A stretch of 35,507 bases of DNA from Glaesserella parasuis (GCF_002015085.1 NZ_MUXW01000056.1:1-35507); one strand, 5' to 3'; counted from the first letter of the stretch, positions 16,549 to 24,478 are shown. Notes: a model not told the origin generated them from the letters alone. Translations and numbers: made by a program.

Positions 16549-16599
16549 AGAATAAGAGATAAGAGAAAAGGAAAAACGAGGAACAACTTCCACACTAAA
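16549..16599 (-). promoter_or_regulatory. Putative activator-dependent late promoter PI
   Basis: Minus strand: TTTAGTGTGGAA-GTTG-TTCC (dyad 16580-16591), 25 nt spacer, then TATTCT (16554-16549). Start would be near 16542, about 24 nt before the ribosome binding site and GTG of gene I. Layout is the same as the other two copies, and Mu has a C-activated late promoter, PI, at this very position. No standard -35 hexamer is present. Confidence 0.6.
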
Positions 16600-16659
16600 G
16601 GGAATTTGCAAATTTTTTGAAAAAAGTGACCGCTTGTATAGCGAAAGAGATACAACCCA

Positions 16660-16698
16660 TTTTAAAACGTTTTAAAACCGTTTTAAATTGTTTTAAAA
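16660..16698. repeat. Four phased TTTTAAA(A) repeats
   Basis: TTTTAAA(A) occurs at 16660, 16670, 16681 and 16691, at spacings of 10 to 11 bases, about one helical turn. It lies between the terminator after G and the gene I promoter. Such phasing would bend the DNA or present one face to a binding protein; the role is unknown. Confidence 0.5.
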
Positions 16699-16721
16699 AA
16701 TTTTGGACGATAAATCATACC

Positions 16722-16753
16722 AACAAAAACAAAATCGCCACTATGGGCGATTT
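16722..16753 (-). terminator. Intrinsic terminator after gene G
   Basis: On the minus strand AAATCGCC-CATAGT-GGCGATTT (16753-16732) is followed by TGTTTTTGTTG. This 8-bp stem begins 16 bases after the gene G stop and separates the lysis-to-G unit from the gene I unit. Confidence 0.7.
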
Positions 16754-16769
16754 AGAGGCGTTTCAGGCA

Positions 16770-17186
16770 TTATTTTAAAACCGACTGCCAATAGTCCTGA
16801 ACATCTTGCAAAATATCTTCCTCGTCCTGTGGTGTCAGCATTAAAAAAGGACGAGCAGGAATATCTACCTTACGCCCACGACCAGCTTTTCCACCAAATT
16901 GATGAATAGCAGCATAGGCTTCATTTGTGCCGACAATCGCAACATCTTTGTCATAATCACTGGTAATACTGCTCATCAAGTTCTCAGTATCAATAAGCGG
17001 AGAACCATCACGATATTTAATACCCAACCAACGAGGACGACCACCAACATCAAAGTTAGTTAATACCGCAGACTCCATCGTGCCAGCAATATTTCGCATT
17101 AAACTCGCATTATTTTCCGTTTTGGAAGCCAATAGTTTTAAGGTTTTGATAATCTCGTCAATACCGTTAGTTTGGATCTCAATCAT
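16770..17186 (-). CDS. G: Virion morphogenesis protein gpG (tail completion family)
   Basis: 138 residues. 'MIEIQTNGIDEIIKTLKLLASK', 'VGGRPRWLGIKYRDGSPLIDTENLMSSI' and 'AAIHQFGG' with 'IPARPFLMLTPQDEED' are the phage virion morphogenesis (gpG/gpS) signature. It is a minor protein involved in tail joining or completion. It follows gene F after a 135-bp gap and is the last gene before a terminator. Confidence 0.9.
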   Translation of the reverse strand: MIEIQTNGIDEIIKTLKLLASKTENNASLMRNIAGTMESAVLTNFDVGGRPRWLGIKYRDGSPLIDTENLMSSITSDYDKDVAIVGTNEAYAAIHQFGGKAGRGRKVDIPARPFLMLTPQDEEDILQDVQDYWQSVLK

Positions 17187-17321
17187 TTTTAACTCACTGA
17201 ATTGATTTTTAGAATAATGAAGGGTATATTACCCCTAGTGCACATAGAAAAGCGATGAATCTCCCAGATCGCAAGCGATGAGGTGAAATAGACTCGGGAC
17301 TGTGTGTAGGTGTGGGGAGCC
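17187..17321. other. Non-coding gap between F and G
   Basis: I see no gene or convincing promoter here. It holds two short dyads: GGGTATATTACCC near 17222-17234 and a palindromic ATCGCAAGCGAT near 17269-17280, the latter repeating part of AAGCGATGA just upstream. It is notable because most neighbouring late genes overlap or nearly touch. Confidence 0.4.
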
Positions 17322-18617
17322 CTACCTAAGTGCACTTTCTTTCTCCAATAGCTTTTTCAATTCTTTGTCTTTTATCTTGCGATAAGACAAAATAAAAATC
17401 TCATTACTCAAAACTTTCATTACCAACATACTTCCATTACTCACAAGAGTAAATCTATCCGCAAAATCTTTGGCTCTGAATAAATATTGAGGATAATGGA
17501 TTAAATCAGGCAATTTAGCATATTCATCAACCCCAAAATCCTGCCCCTCACGGCTATTAAATTGCTTAATTAGCGTATCATCTGAAAGCCAGACCGTAGC
17601 CACTTTACTGCCAATCTGCTTTTGAGTTTCTAGGTTTAATCTACCTGCTGCAAATTTAAAATTTTGCGTCAAGTGATCTCGCATTCTAACCATTTCTTCA
17701 GCGGTTAATTTCCCTTTATCACCCTTAATTTCACTCACCTTGCGAGCTAATTTTTCATAAGATAATTTAAACTCTCCCCCCACCATCTCCGCTTTCGCAA
17801 ACTGATGTGCCAACTTTTCAGGGTACAAATCCAAATTTGGCTTATAACTCAAACGTCCTACGTTATAGTCAAAACCCTTATCAGCGACTCGCACAGTACC
17901 ATCAGGCAATTTAAAACCAATGGTTTCCTCTTGATTACCTAATTTATCTTTCGGTCGTTTAGCTTTCACTAACAACGCCTCACTAGAGCCTACCTGTTCA
18001 ATGCCTTTCCGTTTTAAATCACGCCCACTTAACGCAATCACCGTACAACGACAATTAAAACCATTTGGTGGATAAAATGTCGCCCAAAACGGATCGTCAT
18101 AACGATAAATTTTCCCATTTAATGCTTGATGAGCAGGGCGAGTACGTTTATCTCCCACAGCGGAATACTGCCAATATGGACGATTATCCACATTATCCAT
18201 ATACCGCTGATAGCGAGCTGCAGAATATGCTTGTTGCATATTTGTGCGATAAATCGTATTTAAACGACGGGGTGTACCAAAATGCTCCCCCGTTTTTGGA
18301 TCAGCTAATAACTTACCATCAATACCACGACTAATCGCTTTATCGTGACCATAAACCCAGCCTTTCCGTTCTAAGTCATCAACAAGCGTTTTTTTCCACT
18401 CATTAAATGATTTACCTTCACGCCGAGCCTTTTCCATTGAGCCATAAATATCACGAGTAATATCCAAATCCGTCAATTTGCTGATTGTTGTAGCACGAGC
18501 CAACGCACTGTCATATAACTCTTTTTTAAACACCTTTGAAGCTAATAACTTCTTTTGGTGTAAATACTCAATCGCTTCTTTTGGTTCAAGACCTAGCAGA
18601 AAACTAGCTTTCGGCAT
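17322..18617 (-). CDS. F: Head morphogenesis protein gpF with C-terminal PBECR-like nuclease domain
   Basis: 431 residues. Residues ~1-210 are the MuF/SPP1 gp7 minor head domain: 'GTPRRLNTIYRTNMQQAYSAARY', 'YWQYSAVGDKRTRPAHQALNGK' and the 'NGFNCRCTV' Cys motif. A linker follows. From about 310 the C-terminus (KQIGSKVATVWLSDDTLIKQ, then DEYAKLPDLIHYPQYLF and a final beta-rich part) resembles the phage Barnase-EndoU-ColicinE5/D-RelE-like (PBECR) nuclease domains known to be fused to MuF proteins, and is absent from Mu F itself. F is packaged in the virion and can be injected, so the tail domain may act in the new host. It overlaps gp29 by 14 bp. No obvious immunity gene lies next to it. Confidence 0.85.
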   Translation of the reverse strand: MPKASFLLGLEPKEAIEYLHQKKLLASKVFKKELYDSALARATTISKLTDLDITRDIYGSMEKARREGKSFNEWKKTLVDDLERKGWVYGHDKAISRGIDGKLLADPKTGEHFGTPRRLNTIYRTNMQQAYSAARYQRYMDNVDNRPYWQYSAVGDKRTRPAHQALNGKIYRYDDPFWATFYPPNGFNCRCTVIALSGRDLKRKGIEQVGSSEALLVKAKRPKDKLGNQEETIGFKLPDGTVRVADKGFDYNVGRLSYKPNLDLYPEKLAHQFAKAEMVGGEFKLSYEKLARKVSEIKGDKGKLTAEEMVRMRDHLTQNFKFAAGRLNLETQKQIGSKVATVWLSDDTLIKQFNSREGQDFGVDEYAKLPDLIHYPQYLFRAKDFADRFTLVSNGSMLVMKVLSNEIFILSYRKIKDKELKKLLEKESALR

Positions 18618-20229
18618 TTGCAGCCCCCAATAAATCTGCTAAAAAGAGTGCATTTGCCAAATATTGCTCTTGCTCTTTGCTTGTTAAATTCGGATAGGCT
18701 TCCGCTAATTTTTCCGCTGCTTCATCATAAGAGCTACACGCCATCACCACCGCAACTGCTTTCTTCACCATAGCATCTAATTGTCGGTTAAAGTCAGGTT
18801 CCGCTAAGGCTTCATCTACCATTTCATCTAACGTATCTTGCTCTTTAATCCCTGTTTTAAACTGAGCAGAAAAGGAATGTACTCGCCCCCCACACCCACA
18901 AGGACAATAAGGGGATTTCACAACCCTATCCGACAATCCGACCGCTTGTGTCGGCTGTGCTACACGCCCCAACACCACCTCACCTTCTTGAACTTCGGGA
19001 ATGCCTAACTTATCCCTTGCCCAATTTGCAGGGATTTGTAGCCCAATATCCACCAACTTCGGCAAGCTGTCGGCAAACAACGCCAAATCTGCAGGTTCTT
19101 TGGTGTCAAATTCAAACGTCGGAATACGAGCAGGATCGACATTCGGGAAATTAATCAACAAATACGGCAAAATAATTTGCTGAGTAAATGTCTGCCCCAA
19201 TTGCTTCACATCTGAAACTAACAAATCTCGTCGCACTTCATTGTGTACATTACCAAGGGCATTCGTTGAGCTTTTACCGTCCGCCCCACTGGTTAAGGTT
19301 TGCCCCAAAATCAAACGAGCGATAGATTTTTCACACCAATCCACCATTTGCAAAAACGGATTATTGCCCGAGGCACCCCCAGCATTTGCCGCATTATGCA
19401 ACTCAATACTCATCGATTCAGGCATAATCCCAGCCGCATTATGCCCAATCTCCGCTAATGCACGCTTGAGTGTTTTTTTCTCGTCTGGGGTTGCCCCTGC
19501 ACCATATTTACCAATACGGATAGGCATTCCATACAACTCTAAAAACTCCGCAAAATCGTGGATAGAGTAGTGCTTAAACATATACAACCACGCCAACGTG
19601 CGGAACAAATTATTGCGTGCCAACTGTGTCGAGCGAGATTTGTGCGTATGAACCACCCACCCATAAGGGCGTAATGGTTCGCCAGTTTGATTTTGTGGGG
19701 TTTTAAGCAGTAAATTGTCTAACTTATCCCATTTAAACCACGACTGCGGACGGTGTATAAATGCATTCGGATACCACACCTTGCCATTAAATGCCCATTC
19801 AATTTCCAAAGCAGAAAAACCGTGACCGACAGCGTCCATACAGTCAATAATCAAGTCTTCAAGATTGCCGATCTGATAAAACAACTCATCAACTTCATCA
19901 CGCAGTTTTTCTTCCGCAGGTGTCGCATTGCGTGGAGCTTGAATAAACCAATCTACCCCCAACGCCGCACGCTTACGAGTTTGAATATTCGCAAAAATTG
20001 ACGAGTCACGCTCTTCAATATCCATAAATAACTCGTGCTGAGCGGTAATATCCCCATTTTCCGCATCATCAAAAATCTGCTTCATCTTCGCAGGGGTAAT
20101 GAAATTGCTTGGGTGGTCTGATAACACCCGCCCTGTCGCCGTGATTTCGGCTAAATCGGTTTGTAAATTTGGGTTTTTAACGCCATTTAAATCGGGTTTT
20201 ATATACTGTTTTTTCTTTTTCTTGCTCAT
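18604..20229 (-). CDS. Portal protein (Mu gp29-like, DUF935)
   Basis: 541 residues. 'AEITATGRVLSDHPSNFITPAKM', 'DIEERDSSIFANIQTRKRAALG', 'ALEIEWAFNGKVWYPNAFIHRPQ' and 'EFLELYGMPIRIGKYGAGAT' are the DUF935 portal signature. It forms the dodecameric ring for DNA entry. A Cys-rich loop (SPYCPCGCGGRVHSF, about residue 435) is a possible metal site, and the last 100 residues are helical. Gene order TerL-gp29-F matches Mu. Confidence 0.92.
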   Translation of the reverse strand: MSKKKKKQYIKPDLNGVKNPNLQTDLAEITATGRVLSDHPSNFITPAKMKQIFDDAENGDITAQHELFMDIEERDSSIFANIQTRKRAALGVDWFIQAPRNATPAEEKLRDEVDELFYQIGNLEDLIIDCMDAVGHGFSALEIEWAFNGKVWYPNAFIHRPQSWFKWDKLDNLLLKTPQNQTGEPLRPYGWVVHTHKSRSTQLARNNLFRTLAWLYMFKHYSIHDFAEFLELYGMPIRIGKYGAGATPDEKKTLKRALAEIGHNAAGIMPESMSIELHNAANAGGASGNNPFLQMVDWCEKSIARLILGQTLTSGADGKSSTNALGNVHNEVRRDLLVSDVKQLGQTFTQQIILPYLLINFPNVDPARIPTFEFDTKEPADLALFADSLPKLVDIGLQIPANWARDKLGIPEVQEGEVVLGRVAQPTQAVGLSDRVVKSPYCPCGCGGRVHSFSAQFKTGIKEQDTLDEMVDEALAEPDFNRQLDAMVKKAVAVVMACSSYDEAAEKLAEAYPNLTSKEQEQYLANALFLADLLGAANAES

Positions 20230-20244
20230 AAATTATCCTACGAT

Positions 20245-20309
20245 GTAGGGACACACTGCGTGTGTCCGCCTGTCTTAATCTTTCACGGACACACGCAGTG
20301 TGTCCCTAC
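20245..20309. repeat. Nested palindrome (24-bp inverted repeats of a 19-bp palindrome)
   Basis: The 24-base arm at 20245-20268 (GTAGGGACACACTGCG + TGTGTCCG) is matched perfectly in reverse at 20286-20309, with a 17-base loop. Each arm is itself a hairpin, GGACACAC-N3-GTGTGTCC. This is the form of a paired REP/BIME-type element. It fills the gap between terminase and portal, while all neighbours are tightly packed, so it is probably a late insertion. Confidence 0.9.
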
Positions 20310-20315
20310 CCATCA

Positions 20316-21932
20316 TTAATGTCGCCATTTACTCCGATATTCCCAATCTTCATCTTCTATCGACTCCCACTCAATCGGAGCTGAAGCCGTTATCGCATTA
20401 CGCCACAACATCTCTAAAGCATCAGGGCCGTCATCGTGGTCTGCTTTCGGAAAATGTCTAAGCTGGCTTTCAAGGGTCGATTGCGAGCGATGGATTAAAA
20501 TCAAACCGTTAGCAATATGCGGTTGCAAGCTCTCAATCCGCAACATTTTGTCGGTGTTAGGTTTAACTGCCATTGCTGGCACAGGCTTGCCACGTTGTGC
20601 CGAGCGCTTAACCAGCTCCGTTGCCAAAAACTCCTGAAACTGCACCGTTTCTACAAACCATTTATGGCACTGGTATTGTGTATGTAGCCTAATCACATCT
20701 TCGATAATCAAATCAGGCAAACGCTTCTTAATCTGCGCTTCCACTACATATAACTTACCGCTTGCACGGTGATAACCACCCACCAAAATCGCACTTGGGT
20801 CACGGCTTGCCCCTGCTTTACCCATAGACGGGTCTAGCGCCCCAAAATAAATTAAGTCATCAGGCAACTCCGTCCAGTATTGCAAGCTGTTGGCAAAAAT
20901 CGCATCGTCACCGCTTACAGGGTCGTTTTGATATTCGGAGTCAAAAGTAGCGTGTCCGTCCCTTGCTCGAATTTTCATTAACGCCAGAATAGGACGCGCT
21001 TCCCACGACACTACCGCCCCTTTATCCATTTCCGCTTGATTTGCAAAATAAAACGCATCTGCGACCGCTTCTCCTTCGGTTAGATAAAAGTGTTCCCATT
21101 TATCCCAAAGCACCATATTGTCAGGCATTTTTAAAACAGCTTTAAAATGGGCGGTATTCCACGCTTTACTGGCAAGGGTGCGATTAAGTACGCTGTCGTA
21201 ATGCAAAATCGTACCTATATAAATTACATCTAACTTACCGTCCGCAGAGCCTAACGGTAGTACAGTTTTCTTGAGCCAATTATGCAATTTGTCACGCTGT
21301 TCAGGGTTGCGAACTTGTTCGTCATTCTCAATATCGTCCAAAATCACCAAATCAGGACGATAAGCCCCGTGGCGTAAACCACGCAATTTTTTGCCTGAGC
21401 CTGCCACTTGGACTTTCTGATTTGCCCGAGTAATGATTGTCCCCGACTGCCAAACACGCCCAGCCCCTGCAATTTCAGGGAAATCGATGCGTAAACGTTG
21501 ATTAAACTCCAGCTCTGATTTAATCGCTTCTAGCATAGGATAGGCTTGGTCGATAGAGTCCATTACTAATAGGGCGTAGCGTTTTTTCTGCGTAACCAAA
21601 CACCAAAGTGTAGAGAGCTGAGTGACTATCGTTGATTTTGCTTCACCACGGGGAGCAGCAATCGCTTCAAGGCAAGATTTCTCACTCGCAAACACTTTCG
21701 GTAATCGCTCAAAAAGGTAACGGTGCAGTTGAGATTTAGACGGGGAGCGAACATAGTGCGGAAAATAATGATTAATAAAAAATGCCAAGCCATTTACAGG
21801 GTCGGATACCTGTTTACGCCGTTCAGCCACCGCCTGCGATGAATCGTCCCACCCGTCAAAATCCGCTTCGATTTTCGCTCGCATACTTTCCGCATACGCA
21901 GAAAGTTGTTGCAAAAACTCTTTACTTCTCAT
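20316..21932 (-). CDS. Terminase large subunit (Mu gp28-like)
   Basis: 538 residues. The ATPase has the Walker A-like PRGEAKST (about 94-101) and Walker B 'DLVILDDIEND' (about 194-204). The C-terminal RNase H-like nuclease shows 'FGALDPSMGKAG' and 'DDGPDALEML' acidic motifs. It cuts the transposed Mu genome beyond its end and drives headful packaging with the portal. It starts within a TAATG overlap after a 33-residue small gene. Confidence 0.94.
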   Translation of the reverse strand: MRSKEFLQQLSAYAESMRAKIEADFDGWDDSSQAVAERRKQVSDPVNGLAFFINHYFPHYVRSPSKSQLHRYLFERLPKVFASEKSCLEAIAAPRGEAKSTIVTQLSTLWCLVTQKKRYALLVMDSIDQAYPMLEAIKSELEFNQRLRIDFPEIAGAGRVWQSGTIITRANQKVQVAGSGKKLRGLRHGAYRPDLVILDDIENDEQVRNPEQRDKLHNWLKKTVLPLGSADGKLDVIYIGTILHYDSVLNRTLASKAWNTAHFKAVLKMPDNMVLWDKWEHFYLTEGEAVADAFYFANQAEMDKGAVVSWEARPILALMKIRARDGHATFDSEYQNDPVSGDDAIFANSLQYWTELPDDLIYFGALDPSMGKAGASRDPSAILVGGYHRASGKLYVVEAQIKKRLPDLIIEDVIRLHTQYQCHKWFVETVQFQEFLATELVKRSAQRGKPVPAMAVKPNTDKMLRIESLQPHIANGLILIHRSQSTLESQLRHFPKADHDDGPDALEMLWRNAITASAPIEWESIEDEDWEYRSKWRH

Positions 21933-22033
21933 TATTTACCCCCAAAAAGTAGAGCAGCAAACAAAAACCATCCCCAACCGTTTTGTCCGTGGCAAGCAAT
22001 GACACAGGCACAAAGTAAACATAATGCAGACAT
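21932..22033 (-). CDS. Small hydrophobic protein between terminase subunits
   Basis: 33 residues (MSALCLLCACVIACHGQNGW then GWFLFAALLFGGK). Its ATG overlaps the terminase small subunit stop (TAATG, after AGGAAAGGGAAA) and its own stop overlaps the TerL start (TAATG), the same coupling used around it. Two short hydrophobic runs separated by a polar turn suggest a membrane peptide; it has four Cys. No family is recognised. Confidence 0.6.
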   Translation of the reverse strand: MSALCLLCACVIACHGQNGWGWFLFAALLFGGK

Positions 22034-22542
22034 TATTTCCCTTTCCTAAACGCTTTATCGACCACTTCGCCAAAATCACCCAACACATCAAGAAAATCGC
22101 CGAATAAGTTTGGGTGTTTTTCTTTAATAAACTCGCCCAAAAGCTCTACAGTTTTCATTGCAACCGCAAGCTCTGACACATCAGGCAAAATTCGTTTACT
22201 TGCAGCGGTCATTTTGGTAAAGCTGTCTGCCAACACAGAAAGCAAAGCGACTTTCTCTTTTGACGACAACTCAGGATTGTCTTTTAACTCTTCCATCGTA
22301 GCACGGTATTGCAAAATAAACCCTGTTAGCAAACTTTGAGAGAGTTCGTCCATCTCTCCGCCAGCCATTACCTGAGCATCTCGAACCTTATCCCAGTCAT
22401 CACCTGCTTTTTCTGCTTCCGCTTTCCAACGGCGAGCCGTATTAAAGGACACGCCCGCTTTTTGTGCCGATTGTTCAAGAGTAAAACGCTCAAAAACATA
22501 ATAGCGACGAACATAGGCCTTCACTTTCGGATCGTGAGCCAT
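22033..22542 (-). CDS. Terminase small subunit (DUF1804-type)
   Basis: 169 residues. 'RYYVFERFTLEQSAQKAGVSFNTARRWKAEAEKAGDDWDKV' is a helix-turn-helix followed by the DUF1804 motif, and the 'LLTGFILQYRATMEELK' segment continues the family. It recognises the packaging start site and hands DNA to TerL. It lies directly before the small gene and TerL, and after the two coiled-coil proteins, like Mu gp27. Confidence 0.8.
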   Translation of the reverse strand: MAHDPKVKAYVRRYYVFERFTLEQSAQKAGVSFNTARRWKAEAEKAGDDWDKVRDAQVMAGGEMDELSQSLLTGFILQYRATMEELKDNPELSSKEKVALLSVLADSFTKMTAASKRILPDVSELAVAMKTVELLGEFIKEKHPNLFGDFLDVLGDFGEVVDKAFRKGK

Positions 22543-22797
22543 TTAGCCCCCCAGTTTTAAACGAATTAACTCAAAACCAATAGCCACTAATCCACCACCC
22601 ACACCGCCAGCAATCACTGCATCACGGCGATTTTTACGAGCCATATCATCAACTAATTTTTTTGTAGCGTGGACTTCTTTCTGCAAGGCATCAATTCGCT
22701 CATTTTGCGAATCAATCTTCTCATTTGCAGACGTAACCGCCTCTAAAATTAGGTCTAATTTTTCCGAATCTGTCTGTTTTTGCTTTCTGCGACTCAT
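22543..22797 (-). CDS. Small coiled-coil membrane protein (Mu gp26 position)
   Basis: 84 residues. Residues ~10-50 form a coiled coil (EKIDSQNERIDALQKEVHA), followed by a basic patch (RKNRRD) and a Gly-rich hydrophobic segment (VIAGGVGGGLVAIGFEL) that can cross a membrane. It overlaps gp25 by ATGA and ends one base before the terminase small subunit ATG. Function unknown. Confidence 0.65.
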   Translation of the reverse strand: MSRRKQKQTDSEKLDLILEAVTSANEKIDSQNERIDALQKEVHATKKLVDDMARKNRRDAVIAGGVGGGLVAIGFELIRLKLGG

Positions 22798-23054
22798 TGC
22801 TTGTCTGCCTTTTTATCTAATTTTTGATTAACTTCTTTTAGCCCTTCCAAAATATCATCTAGCTTCTCTTTTAAGCCCTTATTGACTTCTTGAGCCAGCT
22901 CCTTTGATTGATATTTCTGCTCAATTTCTTGCTTCAACTCTTTAACGCTTTGCTCATTGCGGTTAATGCGGTCAAAAATCACCTTGGCACTAAAAGCAAC
23001 AAGGGGAGCAACCACAAAAGAGACCAACATCTGAAACAGCTTCTCATCAATCAT
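22794..23054 (-). CDS. Mu gp25-like protein (DUF2730)
   Basis: 86 residues. An N-terminal hydrophobic segment (LVSFVVAPLVAFSAKVIF) is followed by a long Lys/Glu-rich coiled coil (RINRNEQSVKELKQEIEQ... KEVNQKLDKKADK), as in DUF2730. Its start lies inside the end of the preceding 52-residue gene. The role is unknown; such anchored coiled coils are usual next to spanin genes in Mu-like phages. Confidence 0.7.
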   Translation of the reverse strand: MIDEKLFQMLVSFVVAPLVAFSAKVIFDRINRNEQSVKELKQEIEQKYQSKELAQEVNKGLKEKLDDILEGLKEVNQKLDKKADKQ

Positions 23055-23205
23055 AACGCCCCCGTTTTGCTCGACCGACAGGGGATTGATTACCTTGTTT
23101 TACTGCCATTTTTAACAAATCACGACGAGTTGCCACAGCTGGCTTCTGTTTTCTAAAAACACGCTCACGCCACCAGCTACGGAGCTTTTTGAATAGTCTT
23201 ACCAT
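23047..23205 (-). CDS. Small basic protein between spanins and gp25
   Basis: 52 residues (MVRLFKKLRSWWRERVFRKQ...), very basic, with an amphipathic N-terminal helix. A strong GAGGAGAT ribosome binding site precedes the ATG at 23205. It overlaps the Rz1 end by 29 bp and the gp25 start by 8 bp. The C-terminal part (RRDLLKMAVKQGNQSPVGRAKRGR) may bind nucleic acid or membrane. I do not recognise it. Confidence 0.65.
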   Translation of the reverse strand: MVRLFKKLRSWWRERVFRKQKPAVATRRDLLKMAVKQGNQSPVGRAKRGRYD

Positions 23206-23407
23206 GACAAATCTCCTCATAGGTCAGATTGTGTGCCAGCACTTGACGCTTCGTCTCCGTCGTATCCTGACGACTTGGGTAAATCAGCCCGAATGCCGTG
23301 CAACCTGTCGTCGTCACGGAAGTAACCGTGGGCGTGCAACTGCTGATCAACAGCGGAAGCATTGCTACGCTTAACATCATCGTGATTTTTCTGCTTAATT
23401 TGTGCAT
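23177..23407 (-). CDS. Outer-membrane spanin lipoprotein (Rz1-like)
   Basis: 76 residues from the ATG at 23407 (MHKLSRKITMMLSV). 'MLPLLISSC' is a clear lipobox ending at the Cys that would be lipidated, so the mature protein is about 53 residues, Thr-rich at first (TPTVTSVTTT). It is coded in a different frame inside Rz and extends past its end, a standard Rz/Rz1 arrangement. It joins Rz to fuse inner and outer membranes at lysis. Confidence 0.78.
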   Translation of the reverse strand: MHKLSRKITMMLSVAMLPLLISSCTPTVTSVTTTGCTAFGLIYPSRQDTTETKRQVLAHNLTYEEICHGKTIQKAP

Positions 23408-23570
23408 TTTTGATCTCCGTTTTTTGAGCCTGAATTTTGCTCGCTTGTTGTTGATTTTCTGCTTGTAACTTCCGATTACGCTCTTCAGCCTTTTCAACTT
23501 TTAACCAAAGCCAAAACAAAGCACAGGACGCAATAAATAAAACAAGAGTAACTATTTTTACAGTCATCAT
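23217..23570 (-). CDS. Inner-membrane spanin (Rz-like)
   Basis: 117 residues. One N-terminal membrane segment (VTLVLFIASCALFWLWL, about 7-23) is followed by a periplasmic coiled coil (RKLQAENQQQASKIQAQKTE). It overlaps the holin stop by ATGA and contains the lipoprotein spanin in another frame. Length and build match Rz-like i-spanins; identity by sequence is weak, but architecture is strong. Confidence 0.78.
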   Translation of the reverse strand: MMTVKIVTLVLFIASCALFWLWLKVEKAEERNRKLQAENQQQASKIQAQKTEIKNAQIKQKNHDDVKRSNASAVDQQLHAHGYFRDDDRLHGIRADLPKSSGYDGDEASSAGTQSDL

Positions 23571-23797
23571 TCGCTTTCTCCTTGGCGTTTACCGCCTATT
23601 GCATTAGCAAAGCCTTTTGTCGCCACGCCACCACCGCAAAATAAAGCAAAAACCGTAAACAACTCCGCAACATTGGCACGGTCTAAATACACCGAATAAG
23701 CCAAAATCCCAGCCATTAGCAACGCCCCGAAAAACTGAATAAACGCCGTCGTTGATAAGCGTCCGTTATCGTTGGTAATTAATTCTTTAAATTTCAT
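23567..23797 (-). CDS. Putative holin (DUF2644-type)
   Basis: 76 residues with two membrane segments (about 19-38 and 46-65) and a short charged C-terminus (GGKRQGESE). 'MKFKELITNDNGRLSTTAFIQF' with 'YSVYLDRANVAELFTVFALFCGGGVATKG' resembles a Haemophilus prophage family (DUF2644). Two such segments between endolysin and spanins fit a class II holin. Coupled to both neighbours by ATGA. Confidence 0.7.
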   Translation of the reverse strand: MKFKELITNDNGRLSTTAFIQFFGALLMAGILAYSVYLDRANVAELFTVFALFCGGGVATKGFANAIGGKRQGESE

Positions 23798-23943
23798 CTT
23801 TTCCCCTTTTGATGATATATAAAATCCTTCTTAACCTTTGGTTTTGGCAAAGGCTTGCTATACTTCAAATCTAAATAAATATTTTTAGGTGACTGACTAA
23901 CAACCATCACTCCAACTGTCAGAGCTATAAGAGACTTACGCAT
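23794..23943 (-). CDS. Small protein with signal-like N-terminus in the lysis cluster
   Basis: 49 residues (MRKSLIALTVGVMVVSQSPK...). It starts at 23943 inside the end of the endolysin gene and ends by ATGA overlap with the holin, with a GTGGGG ribosome binding site. The N-terminus looks like a signal peptide or anchor, followed by a Lys/Pro-rich, hydrophilic tail (KPLPKPKVKKDF). Function unknown; position suggests a lysis accessory, possibly an antiholin or second holin-like peptide. Confidence 0.5.
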   Translation of the reverse strand: MRKSLIALTVGVMVVSQSPKNIYLDLKYSKPLPKPKVKKDFIYHQKGKR

Positions 23944-24478
23944 ATAAATGCCCCACATTCACAATTTCTTCACTATCTAACCATTCCCACACATCAAAGC
24001 AGGGGCAATCTTTCACCCACTCATTCGGGGCAATAGTGCCATCACCATTACGATCAGGACTTAAATCCCGATGCCCATAAATCTTCGCATTCGGGTATTT
24101 CGCTTCAAGCTCACGCAGTAAACGGTGCAAGGCGAGCCATTGTGCTTCAGTAAATTCAGCGTGATTTTTACCATTAGCCGTAATACCGCCCACCACACAA
24201 ATCCCGATAGAGTGGAGATTGTGCCCCTTGACGTGCGCCCCCATTTCACCAACCTGACGACCCGTTTCAACAGTTCCGTCCACATCAATCACAAAGTGAT
24301 AACCAAGGTGTTCAAGGTGAGCATTAAAGGTTTTCACCGCCCCTGCCAATCGCTTAAAGCCACGTTGCTTATGCCAGCCATCAATCACCTCTGCTGATGA
24401 TTTGCCTGCTTGCTTTAAACTTTTGCCGTTGCGAGTGGCAGAACAATGAATTACGATTTTTCTAATAGGAAAGGTCAT
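23936..24478 (-). CDS. Endolysin, N-acetylmuramoyl-L-alanine amidase
   Basis: 180 residues, amidase_2/PGRP fold. 'KIVIHCSATRNGKS' holds the first Zn-binding His, 'GYHFVIDVDGTVETGR' the conserved Tyr, 'HSIGICVVGG' the central strand, 'YGHRDLSPD' the second His, and 'WVKDCPCFDV' the Cys ligand, as in T7 lysozyme-like amidases. It cleaves the amide bond between MurNAc and L-Ala. No signal peptide, so it depends on the holin. The AGAGG before the ATG is partly inside a terminator hairpin, implying conditional translation. Confidence 0.93.
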   Translation of the reverse strand: MTFPIRKIVIHCSATRNGKSLKQAGKSSAEVIDGWHKQRGFKRLAGAVKTFNAHLEHLGYHFVIDVDGTVETGRQVGEMGAHVKGHNLHSIGICVVGGITANGKNHAEFTEAQWLALHRLLRELEAKYPNAKIYGHRDLSPDRNGDGTIAPNEWVKDCPCFDVWEWLDSEEIVNVGHLYA

